Under the pieces are notes generated by a model. The model saw only the letters and a program-made list of their open reading frames with translations. It did not search any database and was not told where the DNA came from. Shown in pieces: positions 25,500-37,837 of a DNA stretch of 64,000 nucleotides. This DNA is from Epiperipatus broadwayi (taxonomy: Eukaryota; Onychophora; Udeonychophora; Euonychophora; Peripatidae): NCBI GenBank assembly GCA_028023455.1, contig JAQFVV010012971.1:248001-312000 (forward strand). The letters run 5' to 3'. The position numbers and the translations under genes are program-made. The first letter of the stretch is position 1. Each line of letters begins with the position of its first letter.

Positions 25500-28400
25500 A
25501 TGCTCAAGATACTCTCTGTCAATGTAAGGGGCCTGAACTCATGGGATAGGGCATATGCCTTGTCACATTGGTTCCATAGACAGGCCCCAGATATTCTGTG
25601 CTTATCAGAAATGAAGTTACACCTCCGGACAGACCATCGTGTGATTCAACTAATCGAAGAATTCGGCTTCTTCCACTTCTCATTTTCTTCTGCCGCATCA
25701 GGAGGTGTGGCTCTCATAATTAATAAAAAGTCACCAATAGCCCTATTCAAAATGTTATACATAGACTCTCACTGCCTGATAGCGATCTTCCAATTTCATG
25801 GATGGTCCTTCAATCTAATAAATCTATACCTACCCAAAAACCCAGACATCATAATCAAAGTTATCCACTCCATCAATGCAACTCTCAGAACAAGCCCGCT
25901 TCCCACATTAATTACAGGTGATTTCAATCAATCCTACCTTTCCTTCAGTAACAAGTACATAAAATTCCTTAATCTGTCCATGATAAGTGGAGAAAGCCTT
26001 TTTCCTGAAGGGGCATTCTCATTTTATACAAGGCATACACGTTCCCTAATAGACCTGGTTTTTTTTCTCCTGTGATGGTGGGATCGATTGAAGCCCATCT
26101 CTGGCCCAATGCCTTCTCTGACCATTTGGCAATGGAAATCCGACTCAGGTATCAAAATAACATAATTCCAACAATCAATTATCCCCGCACTATGAGGATG
26201 CTGACTAGATCGAATATTACGACCCAACTGGTCTCTGAGGCCTATATTGCATTCCGCCATCTAGAGATCATGTCTCTTCCTCCTGTGGAGGCATGGATGG
26301 CCTTTGTTAAAATGCTAGGCTATCTAATAAATCAATGCACCCTTAAAACCAAGGGTCCCATCCGACTATTGGCTGAGCTGGATGGAATTGCCAGAGTTCT
26401 GCACAACCTGTCTCTTGGGGAGCAGAATATCCTGCACATAATTCACTTGAAAGCAAAATATAAATCAGCACAGTCTTCCCTTGCCGAGTACCTTGCAATT
26501 AAGAGGGCTCATCAATACCTACAACATCAGCATTGCTGGACCAGAGGGTACCTTTGCTGGGCCCTTGGCTCAGGCAAAAGATCCCGAGCCCCCACATCGA
26601 TTGAGGTACAAGGAAACTGCTACTCTGGCTCTTCCATGTTGGCCAGAATCAGGGAGTTTTATTCCCTAAAATTTCAGCCATTGGGGATAACTAGTGCCCG
26701 GAAAAAATTTGCTTCGGTCGATGCTGCTCCCCATAAGATTATTGAAGGGCGAATTCTACAGAGACTAAGGTCCCTCCCGGACAAGGTCCATCCTGGCCTG
26801 CATGGAATTCCAAAATTTCTTTTATTCCATCTGCGCACATTTACGGTACCAATTATACTAAACATCATAAATTTCCTTGCTAATGACAGTCGGGAAGCCT
26901 TGGACATATGTCCAATCACTATGGTTCCCCTCATCAAGAACCCTGAGGGTCCACTGGTTCTCGAGAACCTTCGACCTATTTCCATGGTGCCGCTTATGAT
27001 AAAGGTTATTGAGGGCCTTATAAAAGAAGACATCCAAGATAACATCATAGAATACCTCTCTCCTTATCAATTCGCAAAGAAAGGTTGCTCGACTGCTGAT
27101 GCTGTCAGCCGATTTCGCCTCATCGTTGACCATGTTCGCAGGAGAAGAAAATCCCAGCCAGTCGTGGTTCAGCTTGACTTTGCTGGAGCTTTTGACTGCG
27201 TCAGAATTGACATATTGCTTGGTATACTGGAGAGGCTCAAAGTGCCCAAGGCATACCTTCAGATTATAGAGAACCTCCTACAAAATAGGGAGGTTTTTCT
27301 CTCATTGGATGGCAGATTATCTCCAGGATTTAGGCCCTGTGTTTCCATCCCACAGGGCTCACCACTGAGCATCCTTCTCTTCACAGCCTATGTGAACCCC
27401 CTGCTTCTAAGCATCAAGGCTGCTCTCCCAGGGATAGCCATTCCTGTGCTTGGAGAGTGCATATGCCACATTACCTATATGGACGATGTGGTGGTGTTTC
27501 TCTCCTCTGGCAGGGAGCTTGCAAGACTTGGAGAGCTCCTAGACCAGTTTGCTCGCATATTTGGTCTTGAGGTCAATGAACGCAAATCAGCAATGTGGTC
27601 CATCCTGACGGGGAAGCAAATCCAAGGCAGATTCAAAGCAGCCCCCCAGAGCTTCCTAGGATTCCATCTCGCTTCCCCCCCTCAGTCATGAGGAGAGACA
27701 TGGAGAGGAAGCTATTCACCAAAATCGAGAAAACAGTTAACTCACTATCAAAAATTTACCTTTCCCTTTTGGGCAAGGTCGCCTTGCTGAATTCGGTAGT
27801 ACTTCCCAAAATCACATACTACCTGGCTGGCTTTTCACCCACCAACAACTTCATTAAAAGGATCGAGACGCTTTGTAGGAAACTATGCTGGGGGAAGGGG
27901 GCCCCGGTCATCAGCTTAAACATTTTACAGAAGCCTAAACCCCTGAATGGACTGGCCTTACATGCCATTAAAGTCTTCCAAATTCAAAGGACATACAATA
28001 TTCTGGTTAGGCTATTGAATTCTCATTCTGACATTGAGTGCCCAGTTCCCATAGAAAGGGTCGAACCTACCGATAGACCCCCACCCAGATTGAGGAGACT
28101 TTGGATCCAACAGCAGGTGACGGATGTCCTATCATGGATCAAGACCTCCAGCTCCCTATTCCAGTCAAAACTTACTTACTGGGACACATACCGACTAATG
28201 TTCGAGGAGAAAACATGTACCCCCATCTTGCTCTCAATTTCTATCTCCAGACTTGCCAAATGGACACAATTCCTCAGACTTGAGCCCAAGTATGTAGACT
28301 TCCTGCTCAAGGTCAACCTTAAGGCCCTTCCCACAAGGTCCTTTTTATTCCATCATAGAGGCTATAACATCGATACCTTATGTCCAATGTGCGGGAAGCA

Positions 28401-28725
28401 GGAAGAGACCATGGACCACATTCTGTTCCATTGTGATTCGTGGTCTTGTCTCCGAGGCATGATTCTGAGGAAAATGTCTGCACCTGACCTGACTTATGTA
28501 ATGATTCCTCTGGCCTTTGAAAAGGGGCTTTTTGCCAGAATTCGGCTGGCTTCATTTGTCAACTTCGGGATTTGGACTATACGTTGCAAACTATTGTTTG
28601 AAAGTGGGATTGACCATAGTCCCGAGGACCTCCTTATAAATTTCATATGGAAGGCTAGGGAGATTGACAAGAGGACTTGCCCAGAACAGTTGGTGATTCA
28701 GACCTGGGATCAACTAAAAATTTAA
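25500..28725 (+). pseudogene. LINE ORF2: endonuclease, reverse transcriptase, Zn-binding C-terminus
   Basis: ATG 25500 starts MLKILSVNVRGLNSWDRAYA, the usual opening of an APE-type endonuclease. Further endonuclease landmarks are CLSEMKLH (catalytic Glu), LITGDFNQ and, after a frame change at T8 (26059-26066), AFSDHLAMEI (catalytic His). RT motifs follow: VVQLDFAGAFDCV (A), SIPQGSPLSILLF (B) and ITYMDDVVVF (C; YMDD at 27476-27487). A third frame holds the thumb and C-terminal region after C7 (27675-27681), ending with CPMCGKQEETMDHILFHC near 28382-28435, an RVT-type zinc-binding motif. Repaired across two homopolymer indels it would be about 1,075 residues, normal for the class. The enzyme nicks DNA and primes reverse transcription at the target. 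Confidence 0.85.
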
Positions 28726-28955
28726 GTTTCAAGACATTCTGTTTCATTCTATGGACGATGCCTCTGACCTTGTCAGGACAGATTCTCCCCCTATTGCTGT
28801 GATGACAGGGATGGTATGACCTACCTCCTAACCATCCTATTTGAACTGTATGTAAACCTGTTGCAAACAAGCATGTTAACAGCAGCTCTAACTATTACCT
28901 GTATACACAATTATGTACCTTACTCTATAATTGAATAAAATATATATTTTGAAAG

Positions 28956-29362
28956 TAATATAATCATTATAATAAACAACTGCATAAGCTAGAAAATATA
29001 ATTCACTCATGACAAGTATTTAAATAAACTAAGGGAGAGTTTTCTCAATCCCTGACAATATAATATATATATCCTAAACAATTTCTTTCTTCATAGCTAC
29101 TTAACATATTTCATTCTAAATATAAAAATAAATTCATTCTTAGATAAATTCCTAATTCTTCCACTTTTTTTGGCATATCACATCATCCGTATCCAATTGG
29201 AGAAATACAAGTCAAATGACTTTAAATTTAACAGTTATATAAATAAATTGCACAGAATAGGCACACACATGCATAACAGTGCTTACAATAATTTCAAATC
29301 ATATTCGATATGTAGGTATTATAACAACACTAACCAATAAATCGAAAATAAATCTCTCATTC
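28956..29362. other. A+T-rich non-coding stretch
   Basis: Nothing recognised. Confidence 0.3.
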
Positions 29363-29605
29363 ATGATGAGTTATAAGCGCTTCAAATCTGAAGTATAGTA
29401 ATTATTATCAAACAAACTTCATTATCTCTAACAATGCAAAGATAAAATAACACTTTTATGCATTTAATATTAGTTAATAAATTGAAATAAGATTTTAAGT
29501 TATGATGAGCTATAAATGTTTCAAATTTTGAAATATAATAATCACTATTAAATAGACTTCATCTTCTGACAATGCGAAGACAAAACAAAACTTTTTATGC
29601 ATTTA
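29363..29605. repeat. Two-copy ~139-bp tandem duplication
   Basis: ATGATGAGTTATAAGCGCTTC at 29363 recurs in diverged form as ATGATGAGCTATAAATGTTTC at about 29502. Both continue through ACTTCAT...ACAATGC(A/G)AAGA and TTTTATGCATTTA. Confidence 0.6.
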
Positions 29606-32185
29606 CCCCTTTAGATTAGCTTCTAGCATTGTAATAGCAAATAAATATTTTTTATCACTAACATAAGCATTTAAAATGCATGTATATAAAAAATAATTGC
29701 ATTTAAACAATAATCAATTACCCAGCATAATATTTTCATATTATACATATCTGAGATAATCTTGAAGCAAAATAAAGTAAAAAAAATATAAAGATAAATA
29801 AATTCATCTACTTATCTACCATACACTAACAGCAAAAGAAATTATTAAATCTTCTTTAGCTGGGAAAATGAAAGTTCATTTGCACAGTCTGTAAATAATG
29901 CCTCTTAGACATGTATGAAATAATGCTAATAATTATAAAATGAATAGGTGTTAGTAGACACATAGATGATTTCCTGTAGGACAAACAATATGCATTTGGA
30001 TCCAATTAAAAAGCAGTTTCCAAAGTTTTTAGAAATTGCTGACAATATAGCATGTAAAGTATTCAATATACTTTCTTTTTGATAATGACAAATTAAAATT
30101 TATTGCTGCAGACTTTAGTAATATTTACTATTTAATTAACTGGTGGTTTTATAATTTTATAACTCAGCATTCAATCTTGCAAATTTAAAAGAAACACTAG
30201 TTTTCCACTAATTGACATTGACTACAATTACATCTATCATGGAGTTTATAATAATTTATCAAAAGTCACTAATGAGAAAACATACACATCTAATAAATGT
30301 ACACATTTAATATTCATGCTCTTCTACTCGCATTTATTACATGCACATTAGATATAGGTTAGTTATCCATTAGTTATAAGCCATGCATTCAGTTTTTTAA
30401 TCCTATAAAACATGAATGGTTAGGTGTATTTCTTATCCAATAATAATAAGGCATGTTGTACTAAATTAAACACACACATCCTTCCATTTGAATTTCACTT
30501 TTCTATAACCAGAAGAAATTTTTAATCTAGAGTTTATGAAATGTTTTGTTAAAAAGACCAGTATAATTTCCCCCATAAAACAGCAAAATTCACACACTTC
30601 ATTTTTTTTCTTTAATATTAGAGGTTAAAATTAGACAATTTGAATTGGAGTTATAGACACATGTATGCATTTTAAACAATGATATTAAATCTAAAGTTAG
30701 TTAATTGAAATTATAGGGAGATATATCTTATTGAAATTGATTATGTTTCCATACATTTTTTTATTTTTCAAAGAAACTTTTTTAAACTAGTTTCATGTAA
30801 GACAATTAATAATTTTAAAAAATTATACCTCTGAATTTTAATTGATTTGTAGAGAGAGAGAGGAGCTGTAAAATCAGACAGAGAGACAGACATTCTTATA
30901 GATTATCCCTCATTTATATTACTGATTATTGCTTAGATGTCCATCTCTTCCACCATCAACAGGTTATTTCCTCTAAAGATTAACTTCAATAATATCAATC
31001 CCACTTCTTGTACTGAGATAATTAGTTGGAAATATTCAATAACCTTTTCTCTCTTAAAAAAGAAAAAAAATCATTGTCTTCTAAATAATATTAATTAAAT
31101 TGAATTAGTAAAAAAAAATTTATTCTGCATTTCTAGATTAATAAAAAAAATAATTATTTAGCAAATAAAATAGTTGATAGTATATTGGATTTGTCTGACA
31201 ATTCACTGATCCATTTATCCATCAATCACTCAAAATGTGTTTAAATTGGTTATCAAAGGCATTTATTGCAAATTTAAATATTTCACTGTAAAACATAGTA
31301 TTCTGTATCATAACTGAATATGTGAGAGAAAAATGAAGTTGTAAGATGACACAATCATACATGCACACATATATATTGCTGCACTACAAATACTAAACCA
31401 ATTTGGACAAAATAGAAACATATGATCATGAGTCAAATATATAGTATTAATTATACTATGGACTGAAGTATCAATGAGCAAATAAATCAGAAAATCACAA
31501 ACCAATATCAACCATTGTCTTACAGACAAATAAGACAAATCTGGATCAACTTAGCTTATACACCAACACTTTCTGTGACAAGCCACCCCTCTTTCTATCA
31601 TTAAATACCCATCAAAAAATACTAAATGTCTTAAAACTTCCAAATACTATCTGCAAGTACTTTCTAAACAAGATTTTGGATTATTAATTAAAAAGTTTTG
31701 AAAATTTCATGTTATTTCATTTTTTTAGTCAAATGCAACTAGTTATTACTGATACAGTGCTATCTACTGAAAATTTGTTTCTTGTGCTTATTCAGGAGGT
31801 CATAATATATTGGTGCCATTCCTTACACATTGCATATGTACTGGTCTAGTCTTACTAATAATATTAAAAATAATTTGACATTCTACTAAATAAACAATGT
31901 ATGTAAAAAAATAATCACTAACATACTTGGTTTTTGGTCTTCATGTAGATGGTTTCATTTTCATCTCAGTGATGCTTTTATTAAAAAAATACTTAAAACA
32001 ATTTAAAACAATGACACAAAATTTAGTAACATATTGACATTGGCCAATATACATATAACTGGAACTAGCACATTTTATAATACTTAATTTCTTATTCTAT
32101 AATATATTCTTATTCAGTTAAAAAATTATTGTCTCTTAACCAAATATAATTTGATTTATGATATCTGTAATATTAATCAACTCTT
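29606..32185. other. A+T-rich non-coding stretch
   Basis: No gene or clear repeat recognised apart from a short GA run near 30852. Confidence 0.3.
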
Positions 32186-32830
32186 TATTGCCAATAGAGG
32201 AACCTCTCAAACCATGACACAAGATAGCTATTTTTATAACAATAAGAGTGGTTGTCTTATCTTTAACCTAACATTCCACTTATATAGGCCAATCTGAAGC
32301 ATCTTGATTTGGGAGCGTAAAGCTGTTGTTCTCTCCACTGTTTAACTCCACTATTTTTATACAAATTATCATTTATGAAATCTTGCAATTTACAATGATT
32401 TAATATTATGATCTTATACTGGAAATATATAAACTATTATAGAGTTGTAATTATTTTATTAAGCACATAGGAAGTATATGTACATACTTTTAAGACAGGC
32501 TGTAACCTGTATCAAATGCACCTTGAAATTTATAATAGTCAAGCAATATTTTTAATTTGCCAATAGAGGGACCTCTCAAACCCTGACACAAGATGCTTCA
32601 GATTGGCCTATATAAGTGAAAAATTAGGTTAAAGATGAGATGGCCACTCTTATTTTTATAAAAGTCACTATCTTGTGTTGTGGTTTGAGAGGTCCCTCTA
32701 TCAGCAAACTAAAGATATTGCTTGACTATTATAAATTTCAAGGTGCATTTGATACAGGTTATAGCCTGTCTTAAAAGTATTTACATATACTTCCTGTGCA
32801 CTTAATAAATAATTATAACTCAACTTTTTA
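32186..32830. repeat. Foldback repeat with several inverted segments
   Basis: GCCAATAGAGG(A/G)ACCTCTCAAACC occurs near 32190 and 32557 and inverted near 32684. CTTATATAGGCCAATCTGAAGC near 32279 is inverted near 32600. AAGACAGGCTGTAACCTGTATC near 32491 is inverted near 32750. Arms of about 120-130 bp therefore fold on each other twice. It is non-coding and its family is unknown to me. Confidence 0.6.
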
Positions 32831-33217
32831 TTATTGTTAATGAACTTCGTTTTTACTTTTGTTTACTCTTTATCTTAATTTATAACAAACCTTCAAATCT
32901 TATTCCAAATGAATCTCTTTAGAGATCATAAATGTTACACATGAGATGTGAGTACATATGCATGACAGAACATAATGTATATTTTAATGCATCATTTTAA
33001 CAATATTCTGAACTGAATGTATTAAATATGATCTCACTAATAACTTTATTCTAATCTTTTAGACAGATAAGTAAAACTTTTATAATTTATTATCAGTAAT
33101 AATATTTTATTATTCAAACAGGAAAAACTCTCTATATGTATTGCCACTCAGTGAATAATCAATGGATGCCAGAAGGTTTGTCTATAAAATCCCCATCTAG
33201 AGCCTACTCATTCAATA

Positions 33218-33259
33218 TCCCCAGACTAGTTTCTGGCTTGTGGACTTCATCAATGAGGA
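33218..33259 (-). ncRNA. Hammerhead-like motif, H1 copy 3 left arm (core mutated)
   Basis: Stem I (TCCTCA/TGGGGA) and the ACTAGT stem III are intact, but the first core nucleotide is changed (TTGATGA instead of CTGATGA) and stem II is weakened (GTC/GCC). Probably inactive. Confidence 0.5.
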
Positions 33260-33518
33260 GCCTTGGATCTGAGAGCATGACACCTAGATCTTAGAATCTA
33301 ATGCAATCCTCCAGCAGCCACCTTTTATCTCTATTTAACTACAAAACTATGAGACTTAAATTAAAAACACCATAATATTTTCAATCCAAGCTCATCAGCT
33401 TATCATGGTGTTTTCAATTTAAGTCTCATAGTTTTGTAGTTAAATAGAGATAAAATGTGGCTGCTGGAGGATTGCATTAGGTCCTAAGATCTAGGTGCAG
33501 TTCTCACAGATCCAAGGC

Positions 33519-33553
33519 TCCTCACTGATGAAGGCCAGAAACTAGTCTGAGGA
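33519..33553 (+). ncRNA. Hammerhead-like motif, H1 copy 3 right arm (stem II deleted)
   Basis: Core CTGATGA, GAAA, ACTAGT and cleavage C (33547) are present, and stem I is fully Watson-Crick here (TCCTCA/TGAGGA), replacing the G-U of other copies by A-U. Stem II has lost its loop and 3' half (8 nt), so the fold is incomplete. Confidence 0.45.
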
Positions 33554-33667
33554 TATTGGATGAGTAATTACTAGATGGGGATTTATGCACAAGCCTTCTG
33601 GCATCCATTAATTACTCTTGCATTGAGTGGCAATATGTATAAAGAGTTTTGTCTGTTTGAATAACAG

Positions 33668-34934
33668 TTAAGAGCAAGCATAAAAAATAATATTTTATTA
33701 TATTTTATTATGCAAGTAATTAAGTATTATAGTTACAATATGTTAATAATTAAATCAACAACAATAATCCCAACAAGAATTGTCAATCATCTAATATATC
33801 AGAACTTTTTACTTATATTCAGTCTCTCCTATTCAGATGACTTGTCACTCCCTAATAAAATATTGATTTAAATCATTAAATTTTATCTGTTCATGTATTA
33901 CCTGACATAATTTCAGATACTATTTCATATGGATATATTATTAAAACTGGAATTTATTATAGGATTAGCATTGATTAAATATAATATCATCATTTTATTT
34001 GAATTACTTAACTCAGTGTTTTTTTTTCCAAATCTACATAAATGGCACATGTTTCTTATACAAGAAAATGCTTTCTTTAATCAATGATTACTTTAATCTC
34101 AATACTTCTTAATACAATAATGTTTTATTCAGATAAACTCTGTAGCAACATCTTCTAATTATCAATCTCTGTATCTAAATGAATAACCATTTGAACACAC
34201 AAGTATAGAAATTATACCTGCTTCCACATAAATCAATAATAAATGATCATGCAATCCTTAAATAAAATTCTATCTTCTATTATAAATGCAAACAGATTAA
34301 CTTGCCTACATTATCTTAAGTAATTCTTACTTAAAATTCCCAATAAATAAAAAAAAATAAAAAACTTGCAGCTTTAAATAAAGATTCAATACAAGATTTA
34401 CACAGGCACATCTATTAAACCTTACATGTATCTTGCAAATTTTAAATTTTGTATCTGTATTTTTTTATAAACATTAAATCATTATTCAAAAATTGCTAAG
34501 ACATCATTAAAATCATTGGCTTATATTGATAAATAAACATCAATGCATTTAACTTCAAATTTACAGATACTTTTTGCTGATAAAACTTGAATAATCAATC
34601 ATTCAAGTAAGCTTAATACTCCATTCAAATATTACAGGAGAGAGAATTTATCTCATTTTTAATCACCTGTAATTAACAAATAATTATTTAGAATCTAAAT
34701 ACATTGATAAATATTTAAGTTTTATACAACCCAGTATTCATTGTAATATATTCGGAAGTAAAACAATTTTCATACATGTACTCTTTTAATATAAATTGAC
34801 ATGCACTCACCTGCACTCACTCATAAGCAGCAATTTTAAAGAACAAATGAATTTATTTGTCCTTCAAGCTTATATATATATATATATATATATAAGCCAA
34901 CCTTTGCTTACCCTTCCCTATTCATGTTCAAGTT
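33668..34934. other. A+T-rich non-coding stretch
   Basis: No gene recognised. A (TA)n run lies at about 34871-34894. Confidence 0.3.
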
Positions 34935-35037
34935 GTATTGGTGGTTGAGAGGTCAGTGACAGCTGCTTTACAATCAGTTGTCCTGGGTTATTGGGTTCCT
35001 TCCCGGCTGATGCTATGACACATGAGAAAAAAATATA
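34935..35037 (+). repeat. tRNA-derived SINE copy
   Basis: GGTGGTTGAGAGGTCAGTG, CTGCTTTACAATCAG and GGCTGATGCTATGACACATGAG followed by an A-run place it in the family seen at 445-550. It is more decayed in the T-arm. Confidence 0.6.
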
Positions 35038-35675
35038 TACAGTATATATTATAGAGGAGAGAATTATGGGTGTTTAAAAATAAGATAAATGCTCTCTCTG
35101 CAATATTGGAATTATGTTCTTACAGCTTGAACATCATTTAAAAATCAGGCATATAATACACTCAAGCCCTGAATAATGCATGGGAAGCAAAAGTTGGTAT
35201 ATATAGATAAGCTTGAAGGATAAGTGAATTCACATGTTCTTTGAAATCTTTGCTTACAATTGAGTATATATCATTTTATATTACAAAAGTGCATGTGTGA
35301 AGATTGATTTATTTCCAAATATATTACAATAAATACGGTGCTGTATAAAAAATAAATATTTATCAATGTATTTAGATATTGGGTTATAAATATTTTTCTT
35401 TCGCTTTTAAATTTTTAAATAATTGCTTTATTTTTCTTTATTAATATTATTTAATATGAACTTAAGATTTAGATTAAGTAAATAAGACTTCATTAAATTG
35501 ATGCATATGAAAGCAACAAAATAATATGAAGTATACATATTTATATTTAATTTTTTAAGGATATAAGGTTTATTGTGTAGGCAAAAATTACTTGATCTAA
35601 ATAGACATACATCTAATAATGTTTTTGTTTATAATATGATGTCTCTTGACACATATACACTCTTATATATATATA
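35038..35675. other. A+T-rich non-coding stretch
   Basis: Nothing recognised. It ends in a (TA)n run that abuts the H2 array. Confidence 0.3.
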
Positions 35676-35768
35676 TGTCCACAGATGGCGTCCTACCAAG
35701 ACTGCCAATCAAGCGTGTTTTGTTTACATAAACGTCAGAGTAGTTAGTATTCACTATCTCTAACTATA

Positions 35769-35826
35769 ATTCCACTTTCAGATCATGATTTCAAGCTATT
35801 TGCTATCGTCAGTGAAAGACAGGAAT
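35769..35826 (-). ncRNA. Hammerhead ribozyme-like motif, H2 unit 1
   Basis: On the sense strand: outer stem I ATTCC/GGAAT, internal loop TGT/T, inner stem I CTTTCA/TGAAAG, core CTGACGA, stem II AGC-AAATA-GCT bounded by a U/U mismatch, core GAAA, palindromic ATCATGAT as stem III, and cleavage-site C before TGAAAG. All core positions fit the CUGANGA...GAAA consensus. Because stem III is self-complementary, cleavage would be expected mainly in a dimeric or head-to-tail transcript. Confidence 0.65.
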
Positions 35827-36175
35827 AAAGAAACTAGATCTGAATACAAACTCTGAGCGTTTATGAAACAATTTCTATTCAGCTTGCAAGCGTGAATTTT
35901 TTAGACACGTAATGTCTTCAAACTCAGCATAGCAAACCAGATAGCTACATGGGTCTGATCTCAGTTCAGCATCACCACATAGTAGAAGCCTCTGCAATCT
36001 ATATCATTGCAAGAAAGACCTCAAAGGTACATTTATGATAAACAAAAATGCAAGTTAAAAAACTTGCTAACGCTTGTATTTATGTCCACAGATGGCGTCC
36101 TACTAAGACTGCCAATCAAGCGTGTTTTGTTTACATAAACGTCAGAGTAGTTAGTATTCACTATCTCTAACTATA

Positions 36176-36233
36176 ATTCCACTTTCAGATCATGATTTCA
36201 AGCTATTTGCTATCGTCAGTGAAAGACAGGAAT
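36176..36233 (-). ncRNA. Hammerhead-like motif, H2 unit 2
   Basis: Identical to the motif of unit 1. Confidence 0.65.
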
Positions 36234-36582
36234 AAAGAAACTAGATCTGAATACAAACTCTGAGCGTTTATGAAACAATTTCTATTCAGCTTGCAAGCGT
36301 GAATTTTTTAGACACGTAATGTCTTCAAACTCAGCATAGCAAACCAGATAGCTACATGGGTCTGATCTCAGTTCAGCATCACCACATAGTAGAAGCCTCT
36401 GCAATCTATATCATTGCAAGAAAGACCTCAAAGGTACATTTATGATAAACAAAAATGCAAGTTAAAAAACTTGCTAACGCTTGTATTTATGTCCACAGAT
36501 GGCGTCCTACCAAGACTGCCAATCAAGCGTGTTTTGTTTACATAAACGTCAGAGTAGTTAGTATTCACTATCTCTAACTATA

Positions 36583-36640
36583 ATTCCACTTTCAGATCAT
36601 GATTTCAAGCTATTTGCTATCGTCAGTGAAAGACAGGAAT
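36583..36640 (-). ncRNA. Hammerhead-like motif, H2 unit 3
   Basis: Identical to the motif of unit 1. Confidence 0.65.
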
Positions 36641-36984
36641 AAAGAAACTAGATCTGAATACAAACTCTGAGCGTTTATGAAACAATTTCTATTCAGCTTG
36701 CAAGCGTGAATTTTTTAGACACGTAATGTCTTCAAACTCAGCATAGCAAACCAGATAGCTACATGGGTCTGATCTCAGTTCAGCATCACCACATAGTAGA
36801 AGCCTCTGCAATCTATATCATTGCAAGAAAGACCTCAAAGGTACATTTATGATAAACAAAAATGCAAGTTAAAAACTTGCTAACGCTTGTATTTATGTCA
36901 CAGATGGCCTACCAAGACTGCCAATCAAGCGTGTTTTGTTTACATAAACGTCAGAGTAGTTAGTATTCACTATCTCTAACTATA

Positions 36985-37042
36985 ATTCCACTTTCAGATC
37001 ATGATTTCAAGCTATTTGCTATCGTCAGTGAAAGACAGGAAT
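36985..37042 (-). ncRNA. Hammerhead-like motif, H2 unit 4
   Basis: Motif intact. The surrounding unit has small deletions (near 36899-36908 and 37236). Confidence 0.65.
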
Positions 37043-37383
37043 AAAGAAACTAGATCTGAATACAAACTCTGAGCGTTTATGAAACAATTTCTATTCAGCT
37101 TGCAAGCGTGAATTTTTTAGACACGTAATGTCTTCAAACTCAGCATAGCAAACCAGATAGCTACATGGGTCTGATCTCAGTTCAGCATCACCACATAGTA
37201 GAAGCCTCTGCAATCTATATCATTGCAAGAAAGACAACATTTATGATAAACAAAAATGCAAGTTAAAAAACTTGCTAACGCTTGTATTTATGTCCACAGA
37301 TGGCGTCCTACCAAGACTGCCAATCAAGCGTGTTTTGTTTACATAAACGTCAGAGTAGTTAGTATTCACTATCTCTAACTATA

Positions 37384-37441
37384 ATTCCACTTTCAGATCA
37401 TGATTTCAAGCTATTTGCTATCGTCAGTGAAAGACAGGAAT
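37384..37441 (-). ncRNA. Hammerhead-like motif, H2 unit 5
   Basis: Motif intact. The adapter-derived segment of this unit starts about 65 bp away. Confidence 0.65.
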
Positions 37442-37505
37442 AAAGAAACTAGATCTGAATACAAACTCTGAGCGTTTATGAAACAATTTCTATTCAGCTT
37501 GCAAG

Positions 37506-37532
37506 CGGAAGAGACGTGTGCTCTTCCGATCT
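37506..37532. other. Illumina adapter residue in assembly
   Basis: Within a unit that is otherwise the same as its neighbours, expected satellite sequence is replaced by CGGAAGAG followed by ACGTGTGCTCTTCCGATCT, which matches Illumina TruSeq adapter sequence. This is an artefact, not biology. Confidence 0.95.
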
Positions 37533-37683
37533 CAGCATAGCAAACCAATAGCTACATGGGTCTGATCTCAGTTCAGCATCACCACATAGTAGAAGCCTCT
37601 GCAATCTATATCATTGCAAGAAAGACCTCAAAGGTACATTTATGATAAACAAAAATGCAAGTTAAAAAACTTGCTAACGCTTG

Positions 37684-37695
37684 AGATCGGAAGAG
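37684..37695. other. Second Illumina adapter residue
   Basis: AGATCGGAAGAG, the common adapter stem, replaces the expected satellite bases (TATTTATGTCCACAG region) directly before ATGGCGTCC. Confidence 0.9.
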
Positions 37696-37779
37696 ATGGC
37701 GTCCTACCAAGACTGCCAATCAAGCGTGTTTTGTTTACATAAACGTCAGAGTAGTTAGTATTCACTATCTCTAACTATA

Positions 37780-37837
37780 ATTCCACTTTCAGATCATGAT
37801 TTCAAGCTATTTGCTATCGTCAGTGAAAGACAGGAAT
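37780..37837 (-). ncRNA. Hammerhead-like motif, H2 unit 6
   Basis: Motif intact; last unit before the inversion. Confidence 0.65.

Larger units (their letters stand above)
22440..28955 (+). mobile_element. Near-full-length two-ORF LINE, Tx1/L1-like
   Basis: One transcription unit on the plus strand holds a probable 5' UTR (start uncertain, somewhere in 22440-22850), ORF1 (22853-25497), ORF2 (25500-28725) and a short 3' UTR with AATAAA near 28934 and an A+T-rich end near 28955. It is G+C-richer than its surroundings. The combination of zinc-knuckle ORF1, apurinic-type endonuclease, RT and C-terminal cysteine-histidine motif fits the L1/Tx1 side of LINE diversity. Two diverged relatives lie at 8880-9180 and 52478-54190. 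I could not fix a target-site duplication. Confidence 0.8.
33111..33667. mobile_element. H1 element, copy 3: near-perfect 0.55-kb palindrome
   Basis: The whole element is two inverted arms of about 270 bp meeting near 33400 (ATCAGCTTATCATGG). Ends read TTATTCAAACAG and CTGTTTGAATAA. Each arm contains the H1 end sequence (AAACTCT), the GGATGCCAGAAGG block, a hammerhead-like motif and the ACTACAAAACTATGAGACTTAAATT block. Unlike copy 4 it lacks the hairpin block. A transcript of either strand would form a long hairpin. Confidence 0.75.

Noticed and set aside
32685-32710. CTGATAGAGGGACCTCTCAAAC in the 32-kb foldback as a hammerhead
   Set aside because: Core positions are wrong (TAG for TGA; TCAAAC for GAAAC) in every copy; resemblance comes from the GAGG/CCTC hairpin.
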